Shown here: positions 7,074 to 13,902 of the stretch, piece after piece
Numbering within the stretch: position 1 is the first letter of the stretch
Layout of the letters: the number at the start of each line of letters is the position of its first letter
Assembly: GCA_029242295.1 (NCBI GenBank)
Contig: JAQWUF010000141.1
Coordinates: 1 to 15,118 of the forward strand
Source of the DNA: UBA2040 sp002332715
GTDB taxonomy: Bacteria; Bacteroidota; Bacteroidia; Flavobacteriales_D; Crocinitomicaceae
Reading direction: 5' to 3'
Length of the DNA stretch: 15,118 bases
Notes under the pieces: model-generated
What the model was told of the DNA's origin: nothing
Seen by the model: only the letters and a program-made list of their open reading frames with translations
Database searches by the model: none
Program-made: the position numbers and the translations under genes

Positions 7074-8530
7074 TGTCCAACCCAATCAAAAAACTTGTCG
7101 GACAAACTGCCATTTATGGCTTACCTAGCATTGTTGGGCGTTTTTTGAATTTTTTGTTAGTTCCTGTTTACACTCTAGTTCTTCCCGTTTCTGCATACGG
7201 TGACGTGTCTGAATTATACGCCTATGTTGCCTTTTTAATCGTGTTTTTGACCTTTGGAATGGAAACTGCCTACTTTCATTTTCTCCAGAAAAGAGAAGAT
7301 AAAGAAGGTGTTTTCAATTCAAGTTTTCTGACAGTTTTGATATTGAACACTACATTTCTGGTGCTTTTGCTTTTGCTCTACCAACCCCTTGCCATCGCTA
7401 CATTATTTGAAAATCATCCCGAATACATTGTCCTTCTAGGTATTATCGTCTGTATTGATGCCGTTTCAGCCTTGCCTCTAGCAAAGCTTCGTGCCCAAGA
7501 AAAATCCGTTAAATTCGCAACGATACAAATGAGCAGTATTTTGGTCAATATTAGCTTAAATCTGTTCTTCTTATTCTTTTTGCTTGACGAGAACGATCCT
7601 GAAAAAGGAGTTCTGTATATTTTGATTGCTAACCTAGTTGCATCTGCCGTTAAGCCAATTGCTCTTTTCAAAGATTTCATAGCCATTCAATGGAAATTCG
7701 ACACCGACCTGATAAAAGAAATGGTCTTTTACGCATTTCCACTGATGATAGCCGGAATGGCAGGAATCGTTAACGAAACCATCGATCGGATTCTTTTGAA
7801 ACAAACCCTTTATCGAGATACGCCAGAATCGCTTTTGCACGCATCAGAACAAGTCGGAATTTACAGTGCGAATTACAAACTCGCTATGTTGGTGACTATT
7901 TTTCTGCAAGCGTATCGTTACGCGGCAGAGCCTTTCTTTTTTTCCCAAAGTAAGAGTGCAGATAGAGACAAACAGTATCGCCATATCATGAATTATTTGG
8001 TGGCCGTTTTGTGCGTGGTCTTTTTGTTGGTGACACTGAACATTGACTTTTTCAAAGGATTTATCCGAAATGAGGCATACTACGTTGGCTTGGATGTCGT
8101 TCCTATCCTTTTGTTGGCGAATATTTTTCTCGGTATTTACATCAATCAAAGTATTTGGTACAAGCTTTCTGGTCAAACACGATTCGGGGCTTTTATCGCA
8201 ATTGGTGGTGCAACATTAACGATCATCATAAACGTGATGTTCATTCCAGACTACGGCTACATGGCTTGTGCTTGGGCAACTTTAATTGTTTACGCAGTCC
8301 AGACTGTAGCTTCTTTTGTGCTCTCTCGAAAATATTATCCGATTAAATACAACGTGCGAAAATTCTTTCTGTACATGGGCATTGCGTTGTTGTTTTTCTT
8401 CATTGGTACGCGGTTCAATTTCGACAACAATATCTTGAAATACTTCTCGCGCAATTTATTGTTGTTGCTGTTTATCGGATTAATTTGGTTAATGGAAAAG
8501 CCGAAGAAAAAGGAAAAATTAACCGTTTAG
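7073..8530 (+). CDS. Wzx-like oligosaccharide flippase (MOP superfamily)
   Basis: A 485-residue polytopic membrane protein with about twelve to fourteen hydrophobic helices in regular pairs. It begins with a basic, amphipathic stretch and the pattern QTAIYGLPSIVGRFLNFLLVP (around 11-31), typical of polysaccharide-biosynthesis flippases. Later signatures are ETIDRILLKQ (235-244) and GIYSANYKLA (262-271), followed by AEPFFF (285-290), common in the Wzx/RfbX group. Such proteins move lipid-linked sugars from the inner to the outer face of the cytoplasmic membrane. It is translationally overlapped with the upstream hydratase and followed 99 bases later by dut. The nearby nucleotidyltransferase and the glycosyltransferase on the other strand fit glycan synthesis. 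The substrate is unknown, and MurJ-like lipid II flipping is less likely but not excluded. Confidence 0.85.
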   Translation: MSNPIKKLVGQTAIYGLPSIVGRFLNFLLVPVYTLVLPVSAYGDVSELYAYVAFLIVFLTFGMETAYFHFLQKREDKEGVFNSSFLTVLILNTTFLVLLLLLYQPLAIATLFENHPEYIVLLGIIVCIDAVSALPLAKLRAQEKSVKFATIQMSSILVNISLNLFFLFFLLDENDPEKGVLYILIANLVASAVKPIALFKDFIAIQWKFDTDLIKEMVFYAFPLMIAGMAGIVNETIDRILLKQTLYRDTPESLLHASEQVGIYSANYKLAMLVTIFLQAYRYAAEPFFFSQSKSADRDKQYRHIMNYLVAVLCVVFLLVTLNIDFFKGFIRNEAYYVGLDVVPILLLANIFLGIYINQSIWYKLSGQTRFGAFIAIGGATLTIIINVMFIPDYGYMACAWATLIVYAVQTVASFVLSRKYYPIKYNVRKFFLYMGIALLFFFIGTRFNFDNNILKYFSRNLLLLLFIGLIWLMEKPKKKEKLTV

Positions 8531-8603
8531 CGAAATCTACTTTTTCATGTTGATTAACGCTTTGTACTTCTGCGACAAGCAACGGATAACCGACAAAATT
8601 TCT

Positions 8604-8611
8604 TATTTTTG
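8604..8611 (+). promoter_or_regulatory. Candidate -7 promoter box for dut and downstream genes
   Basis: TATTTTTG, the same octamer as before the hydratase gene, lies 18 bases upstream of the dut ATG in the 99-base spacer. No -33 element is evident at proper distance; the nearest TTTG, at 8561-8564, is too far. It may give dut and the envelope genes after it their own transcript. Confidence 0.35.
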
Positions 8612-8629
8612 ATTCCTATTAACGAATGA

Positions 8630-9064
8630 ATGAAAGTAAAAATCATCAACTCTTCTGAGCATGCTTTACCAGCTTATGAAACTTCAAGTAGTGCTGGGTT
8701 GGACGTACGTGCAAATTTGACGGAAAGTATCACGATGAAACCGCTCGAAAGAGCATTGATTAAAACAGGTCTTTTTCTTGAAATTCCGCATGGATTCGAG
8801 TGTCAAGTTCGCCCTCGAAGTGGATTGGCGTATAAAAAAGGATTGACTGTTTTAAATTCACCAGGTACTATCGATGCAGATTATCGTGGCGAAGTGGGGG
8901 TGATTTTAATCAATCTTTCTTCAGAAGAAGTGGTGATAGAAAATGGTGAGCGCATTGCACAACTTGTTTTTGCACAAGTAGAACAGGCAGAATGGCTCGA
9001 AACAGAAGTATTAAGTGTAACAGAGCGCGGTGCTGGCGGATTTGGTAGCACAGGCGTGAAATAG
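8630..9064 (+). CDS. dut: Deoxyuridine 5'-triphosphate nucleotidohydrolase (dUTPase)
   Basis: The enzyme hydrolyses dUTP to dUMP and pyrophosphate, keeping uracil out of DNA and feeding dTMP synthesis. At 144 residues it has the normal length of the homotrimeric family, and all five motifs are present: SAGLDVRA (21-28), RPRSGLA (61-67), the GTIDADYRGEVG segment (79-90) with the catalytic Asp82, RIAQLVF (108-114) and the P-loop-like GAGGFGSTG (134-142). Nothing is missing, so it should be active. The ATG at 8630 is chosen because the overlapping ATG at 8626 is in another frame. Six bases separate its stop from the nucleotidyltransferase start, so the two are very likely co-transcribed. Confidence 0.97.
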   Translation: MKVKIINSSEHALPAYETSSSAGLDVRANLTESITMKPLERALIKTGLFLEIPHGFECQVRPRSGLAYKKGLTVLNSPGTIDADYRGEVGVILINLSSEEVVIENGERIAQLVFAQVEQAEWLETEVLSVTERGAGGFGSTGVK

Positions 9065-9070
9065 AAAAGA

Positions 9071-10078
9071 ATGAAATTAATTATACCCATGGCAGGACGC
9101 GGTAGTCGTCTTCGTCCACATACGTTAACAGTTCCCAAACCTTTAGTTCCTGTTGGCGGAAAACCGATTGTTCACCGTTTGGTAGAAGATCTTGCAGCAA
9201 GTTGTCCGGAAAAAATAGATGAAATTGGTTTCATCATTGGCGATTTCGGGAAAGAAGTGGAAACAGAATTGTTAGCCATTGCAGCGCAATTGGGGGCAAA
9301 AGGGTCAATACATTATCAAACTGAACCTTTGGGGACGGCGCATGCTGTATTGTGTGCAAAAGAATTACTTACGGGTCCAGTTACGATTGCATTTGCAGAT
9401 ACATTGTTCAAAGCCAATTTTAAAATTGACGCGACAGATGAAGGAATTCTTTACGTTAGTCAAATTGAAGACCCAAGTGCATTTGGCGTTGTAAAAATGA
9501 ACGAAACGGGAGAAATTGTTGACTTCGTTGAGAAACCGCAGACTTTTGTTTCTGATTTAGCCATGATTGGTATTTATTATTTCAAGAAAGGCGAAGATCT
9601 TTTGACGGAATTAAACTATTTGATCGACAACGATGTTATCAAAAGTGGGGAATATCAATTGCCTGATGCATTGCGCAGATTGACGGGAAAAGGTGTTAAA
9701 TTTAAACCAGGAAAAGTAGAAGAATGGTTGGATTGCGGAAATAAGGCAGTAACAGTTCACACCAATCAGCGGGTTTTGGAGTATGATAAAGCCGCGGGTA
9801 AGAAGATGAAAGCTGATTCAGCTCAAGTATCCGATTCGATTATTCATGAGCCTTGCTTCATTGGAGAAAACGTAATTATCGACAATTCGATTATCGGTCC
9901 GCACGTTTCTTTAGGAAAAGGCACGAAGGTTGTTAACTCAATTGTCGTCAATACAAATGTGCAGAACGAGACAGAAATTTTAAATGCCATTTTGAAGGAT
10001 TCAATGATAGGATCAAAAGTAAAGTATATCGGTAAGGTAAACGACATAAGTCTTGGCGATTTTTCAACTATGGAATAA
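9071..10078 (+). CDS. Sugar-phosphate nucleotidyltransferase with left-handed beta-helix C-terminus
   Basis: An NDP-sugar pyrophosphorylase-type enzyme of 335 residues. The N-terminal Rossmann-like domain carries the GRGSRLRPHTLTVPKPLVPV signature (9-28), with Arg13, Pro16 and Lys23 expected to handle the nucleoside triphosphate. TEPLGTAHAV (84-93), FAD with metal-ligand candidate Asp110 (108-110) and VEKPQ (153-157) follow. Residues about 250-325 show imperfect hexapeptide repeats (IIHEPCFIGENVIIDNSII and onward), forming a left-handed beta-helix. This layout is shared by glucose-1-phosphate thymidylyl-, mannose-1-phosphate guanylyl- and GlmU-type enzymes, so the exact sugar and nucleotide are not resolved. 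It sits between dut and a TPR lipoprotein, and its TAA directly abuts the next ATG. Activated sugar supply for envelope glycans is the likely role. Confidence 0.9.
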   Translation: MKLIIPMAGRGSRLRPHTLTVPKPLVPVGGKPIVHRLVEDLAASCPEKIDEIGFIIGDFGKEVETELLAIAAQLGAKGSIHYQTEPLGTAHAVLCAKELLTGPVTIAFADTLFKANFKIDATDEGILYVSQIEDPSAFGVVKMNETGEIVDFVEKPQTFVSDLAMIGIYYFKKGEDLLTELNYLIDNDVIKSGEYQLPDALRRLTGKGVKFKPGKVEEWLDCGNKAVTVHTNQRVLEYDKAAGKKMKADSAQVSDSIIHEPCFIGENVIIDNSIIGPHVSLGKGTKVVNSIVVNTNVQNETEILNAILKDSMIGSKVKYIGKVNDISLGDFSTME

Positions 10079-11800
10079 ATGAACAGAATATACATCCTCC
10101 TTATTTTTTCTTTGACACTTGTTTTCGCATCATGTGGGAGCAAGAAAAATACTGAATCGAGCAAGTCCGATGTCAATGGAAAATTGGATTATGTATACAT
10201 TCAAAAATTTCATGAAGGTGTTCGCCTAAAATCGAAAGGACAAACCAAAGAGGCGATTTTGGTTTTCGAAGAATGCTTAACCATGCGCCCAAATGACGAT
10301 GCTTCTTATTTTGCTCTTTCACAACTGTACATGTTGGACGAAAATTTGCAAAAATCCGGTGAAGCCATACAAAAAGCGGCTAAAATTGACCCGAAAAACA
10401 AGTACTATATTTCTGAACTGGCTTATTTCTGCATTGAACAAGAGAAGTTTGGTTTGGCGGTAGAGCAATTTGAAAAACTAGTCAAAGCAGAACCAAGAAA
10501 TCCAGAATATTTATATCCATATGCCGAATGTTTGGTAAGAGTAGGAAAAACTGAAGCGGCAATCAATGCTTTGACGAAAACAGAAGATCAATTGGGTGTT
10601 ATTCCAGAAATTTCTATACAAAAATTTCAACTATACCAACAAATTAAGCAACCCCAAAAAGGGCTAGCTGAAATCGAAAAAGCGAGAGAAACCTATCCAG
10701 ATGACCCTCAATTGCTTTCCACTTTAGTCGATTATTATTTAAATTCAGGACAAGAAGCCAAGGCGATAGAAACACTTGAAACCCTATCAAAAGCGGACGA
10801 TGCAAATGGACGAGTTCATCTTTTTCTTGCCGATATGTATCGCCGTAAAGGCAATATGAATTTGTTTTATGAATCGGCTAAAAAAGCAATGGCTTGTGAT
10901 GGTGTAGATTTGGACACGAAAACTCAGTTTCTTTCCTCTTTGCAAAATGGTGGAAACAAATTGGACCCTAGAGCAATGGAATTGGCTGAAGCTTTCGCGC
11001 AAAAGCACCCAGATAGTGCAAAACCGTTCTCGATTCTTGGTGATTTTCAATTGTCTGTTGGAAATGAGAAAGACGCTTTAGACAACTACCGAAAAGCATT
11101 AGAATACGAAAAAAGCGCCTCTTCTTTGTGGAATCAAGTTCTTCTGATGGAGTACCAATCCCAACGCTTCACTGATTTGGAAAAAGACAGTAAAGAAAGC
11201 TTAAAATATTTCCCCAATATGCCGACTTTTTATCTTTTGAATGGAGTGGCGAATATTCAGCTTAAAAAGTATGATGAAGCCATAACAAACTTGGAGATTG
11301 GGCGTGAATACATAACAGGCGATAATTCCATGAAGGCCGAATTTTATGGTCAGTTAGGAGAAGCTTATTTTGGCAAAAAAGACTACAAACAAGGGAATGA
11401 TTGGTACGATAAAGCCATGAAAGCAGATACAAGAAGCACCTTGATTTTGAATAATTATGCCTATCGATTGGCGATTAGTAAAATTGAGTTGGACAAAGCA
11501 GAAACACTTATTCTTCAGGCTATTGAGCGTTCACCTGGTCAACCAAATTTTATAGACACCTATGGATTTATTCTCTTTCAAAAAGGAGATTACACAAATG
11601 CTTTGAAACAATTTGAAAAATCGTACGGATTGGATCATACAGACAAAGTAACCGCCGAACATTTGGGCGATGCTTACATTAAGTTGAACAAACCACAAGA
11701 GGCGCAAAAATATTGGAGCAAGGCCAAGGAGTTGGGGTCACAAAATAGAATCTTGGACAAAAAAATAGCAAATTCTCAATTTTATGAACCAGAGCTTTAA
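10079..11800 (+). CDS. TPR-repeat outer-membrane lipoprotein
   Basis: A 573-residue protein with a lipoprotein signal peptide ending VFASC (Cys19) and then a Ser/Lys-rich linker. From about residue 40 to the end it is built of tandem tetratricopeptide repeats. Clear examples are the blocks around 46-80 (ending EECLTMRPND), 118-150 (FEKLVKAEPRN), a long middle series, and the C-terminal ones near 490-550 (ALKQFEKSYGLDH, then LGDAYIKLNKPQEAQKYW). I count at least ten. TPR solenoids are protein-binding scaffolds, so partners rather than catalysis are expected. The start abuts the upstream stop (TAAATG) and the end overlaps the DUF4292 gene by 17 bases. The neighbourhood suggests a role in envelope assembly, but the specific function is unknown. 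Confidence 0.85.
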   Translation: MNRIYILLIFSLTLVFASCGSKKNTESSKSDVNGKLDYVYIQKFHEGVRLKSKGQTKEAILVFEECLTMRPNDDASYFALSQLYMLDENLQKSGEAIQKAAKIDPKNKYYISELAYFCIEQEKFGLAVEQFEKLVKAEPRNPEYLYPYAECLVRVGKTEAAINALTKTEDQLGVIPEISIQKFQLYQQIKQPQKGLAEIEKARETYPDDPQLLSTLVDYYLNSGQEAKAIETLETLSKADDANGRVHLFLADMYRRKGNMNLFYESAKKAMACDGVDLDTKTQFLSSLQNGGNKLDPRAMELAEAFAQKHPDSAKPFSILGDFQLSVGNEKDALDNYRKALEYEKSASSLWNQVLLMEYQSQRFTDLEKDSKESLKYFPNMPTFYLLNGVANIQLKKYDEAITNLEIGREYITGDNSMKAEFYGQLGEAYFGKKDYKQGNDWYDKAMKADTRSTLILNNYAYRLAISKIELDKAETLILQAIERSPGQPNFIDTYGFILFQKGDYTNALKQFEKSYGLDHTDKVTAEHLGDAYIKLNKPQEAQKYWSKAKELGSQNRILDKKIANSQFYEPEL

Positions 11801-12593
11801 ACTTCTTTTTATAGGTCTCATTCTTTTGAGTTCTTGTGCCAAACGGCTCACTGAAACGGATTTACCTAAAGTAAAACGCGTGAAAACCCCAGAATTAGTA
11901 GCCAAACTTGACTCTATGTCGAAAATTCGTCCAAATTCATTTTATTCAAAAATATCCACAAAATATAGTGATACCACACAAAGCATTTCTGTGAAAACAT
12001 CCTTGCGTATGATTTCCGATAGCGCTTTGAACATGATTGTAACCTATGCGGCAATTCCAGTCGTGAATGCTATTATAACAAAGGATAGTCTGAAAGTGGT
12101 CAATAAACGAGAAAAATGTTTGGTGCTCACAGATATGGAATACATTAAGGATAATTTTGGTGTGGACTTCACTTTTAAAAATTTGGAGGAAATCATTTTG
12201 GGCATTCCTTTGGATTATGACACCACTCAAAAATACTTTCAAATAAACGATCCGCACCGACATATAATTTCTTCCCATCGAAAAAGACGCCTACGCAAAA
12301 ACGATCGCTTGGTTAAAGATGATGATGATATAGCTGTTGAGTACTTTATTAATCCAAATTTAAGGCAATTGGATGGTTTAAAAATCATAAGTGCTTCAGA
12401 TACTACGAGTATAGATGTGAGCTATAAAACATGGCAATTTGTAAACGGAATAAACGTTCCTGAAGAAGTTATTATTCGAGTTAGTACGCCAAGGAATAAC
12501 CTTTTGATGGAATTGTCGTACAGTAAAGTAGCGGTGAATGAACCCGTAGAATTGTATTTTATTGTTCCAGAGGGATATGAAGAGTGTGAGTAA
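11784..12593 (+). CDS. DUF4292 family lipoprotein
   Basis: A 269-residue protein with a short signal peptide and lipobox LSSC (Cys18). The mature part starts with a charged helix (about 25-50) and then alternating beta-strands: FYSKISTKYSD (53-63), SISVKTSLRMISDSALNMI (67-85), ITKDSLKVVNKREKCLVL (98-115), and later SIDVSYKTWQFVNGINVPEEVII. This matches the Bacteroidota family DUF4292 as I remember it. The strand-rich layout, with helix and hydrophobic edge, recalls LolA/LolB-type half-barrels that carry lipoproteins or lipids, but that likeness is my inference from pattern only. A basic-then-acidic stretch lies at 165-180 (SHRKRRLRKND, then KDDDD). It overlaps the TPR gene and the EnvC-like gene by 17 bases each. 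Confidence 0.8.
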   Translation: MNQSFKLLFIGLILLSSCAKRLTETDLPKVKRVKTPELVAKLDSMSKIRPNSFYSKISTKYSDTTQSISVKTSLRMISDSALNMIVTYAAIPVVNAIITKDSLKVVNKREKCLVLTDMEYIKDNFGVDFTFKNLEEIILGIPLDYDTTQKYFQINDPHRHIISSHRKRRLRKNDRLVKDDDDIAVEYFINPNLRQLDGLKIISASDTTSIDVSYKTWQFVNGINVPEEVIIRVSTPRNNLLMELSYSKVAVNEPVELYFIVPEGYEECE

Positions 12594-13902
12594 ATATTTG
12601 GTATTATTTTTGGCTTTAATAAGCCTGAATTTGAACGCTCAAAATTCTAGTAAGAAATTACGCAAAGAACAAGATATTCTTGAGCAAAAGCTTAAAAACA
12701 CCCAACTTCTCCTAACGAAAACCAAAGGAGACAAAGCGGCTTCATTAAACGAATTACAAATCATCAACAACCAAGTGCGTTTTCGCGAAGAATTGGTGCG
12801 AAATTTTGACCGTCAAGTTCGCGGTGCGGATTTAAGTATGCGCGAAAAAAGAGAACAAATTCGAGAACTGAACAAGAAAGTAGAGCGCCTCAAGAAGCAA
12901 TACAAAAAACTAGTTATTTACGCATACAAACACAGAAGTAAGTTCAACAAACTGATGTTCATCTTTTCTTCCGACTCGTACTACGAAGCCTTGAAAAGAA
13001 ATAAATATTTGGGCAAACTAGCTGAAATTCAGAAGAAACAATACCTTATTATCAAACAACATCAAGGTCTAATCAATCGTGAAATTGACAATGTTAAAAT
13101 TGAAAAAGACAACAAATTGGTGGTACTTGGTGAAAAGCAAAAAGAGCGAGAAGCCATTCTAGTGGATAAAAGAAAACAAGAGCTCGTTTATATCCAATTC
13201 AAAAAAGAAGAAGCAAGCTTACTGGCTGAAATGAAGCAAGATCAGCGGCGAAAAGAAGCGATTAGTCGTCAAATTGATGCGGCCATAAAACGTGAGATAG
13301 CTGCGGCAGAAAAAAAAAGAAAGGAAGAAGAAGCGAAAGCTTTGGCATTGGCCGAACAAAAAGCACGTGAAGAAGAGGCGAGAAGAAAAGCAGAAGCCAA
13401 AAACACGAAAACAACCAAAACGCCAACGCCCAAACCTACAGTCACACTCCCTTCTACAAACGAAGCGACTTTGGTTGGAAAAAGTTTTGAAGCCAATAGA
13501 GGAAGACTCCCTTGGCCTGTTTTGAAAGGAACAGTAACAGAAAATTATGGCAAGAATCCGCATCCAACTTTCGAAAACGTATTTACAAACAACAATGGAA
13601 TCGATATTTCCGCATTTAAAAATTCAGCCGTTAGAGCAGTCTTTGAAGGCGAAGTAACCAGTGTGTTGAATATTCCAGGTGCTGGTAAAGTGGTCATCTT
13701 AAAGCATGGAAATTACCGAACGGTATATAGTAATTTACAAACGACTAGTGTTTCAATCGGAGATAAAGTAACGACAAAAGAAAACATTGGAACCTTATTG
13801 GTGAAAGAAGGAAATAGCTTATCCGTTCTTCATTTTGAAGTACATCAAGTATACGGAGGAAACGTACAAAGTTTGAATCCTGTGATTTGGATTACACGTT
13901 AG
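12577..13902 (+). CDS. envC: EnvC-like murein hydrolase activator (coiled coil plus degenerate LytM/M23 domain)
   Basis: A periplasmic protein of 441 residues. A signal peptide (1-21, ending NLNAQ) is followed by a long coiled coil (about 24-225), a highly charged Ala/Glu/Lys/Arg helix (about 233-275), a Pro/Thr linker (276-300) and a LytM/M23 domain (308-441) opening with GRLPWPV as in E. coli EnvC. Active M23 enzymes need HxxxD, a His in YxHL and HxH. Here the first His is Asn339 (Asp343 remains), the YxHL His is Asn386, and HxH is VLH (only His419 kept). It therefore should not cut peptidoglycan but activate an amidase at division, as EnvC does. The ATG at 12577 gives a clean signal peptide; a TTG at 12562 would add five residues. 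It shares four bases with the opposite ppk1 end. Confidence 0.88.
   Translation: MKSVSKYLVLFLALISLNLNAQNSSKKLRKEQDILEQKLKNTQLLLTKTKGDKAASLNELQIINNQVRFREELVRNFDRQVRGADLSMREKREQIRELNKKVERLKKQYKKLVIYAYKHRSKFNKLMFIFSSDSYYEALKRNKYLGKLAEIQKKQYLIIKQHQGLINREIDNVKIEKDNKLVVLGEKQKEREAILVDKRKQELVYIQFKKEEASLLAEMKQDQRRKEAISRQIDAAIKREIAAAEKKRKEEEAKALALAEQKAREEEARRKAEAKNTKTTKTPTPKPTVTLPSTNEATLVGKSFEANRGRLPWPVLKGTVTENYGKNPHPTFENVFTNNNGIDISAFKNSAVRAVFEGEVTSVLNIPGAGKVVILKHGNYRTVYSNLQTTSVSIGDKVTTKENIGTLLVKEGNSLSVLHFEVHQVYGGNVQSLNPVIWITR

Noticed and set aside
6362..7105. Open frame of 247 codons antisense to the enoyl-CoA hydratase gene
   Set aside because: It fully overlaps a strongly supported crotonase gene, has no recognisable motif, and its low-complexity Ser/Pro/Ala-rich product is what codon bias of the sense gene yields in the opposite frame.
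8559..8582. Possible hairpin GCTTTGT/ACAAGC between the flippase gene and dut
   Set aside because: The stem is about six pairs with a bulge and there is no T-run after it.
12562..12576. Upstream TTG start for the EnvC-like gene
   Set aside because: It would put acidic and polar residues (FQRD) ahead of the signal peptide and increase the overlap to 32 bases; the ATG at 12577 gives a normal signal sequence.
13219..13563. Antisense frames rich in Phe/Cys/Ser opposite the EnvC-like gene
   Set aside because: They are the complement of the Glu/Lys/Ala-rich helix; the apparent hydrophobicity is an artefact of that composition.
13498..13902. Active M23 metallopeptidase
   Set aside because: Three of the histidines needed for zinc binding or catalysis are replaced, so an activator role is better supported.
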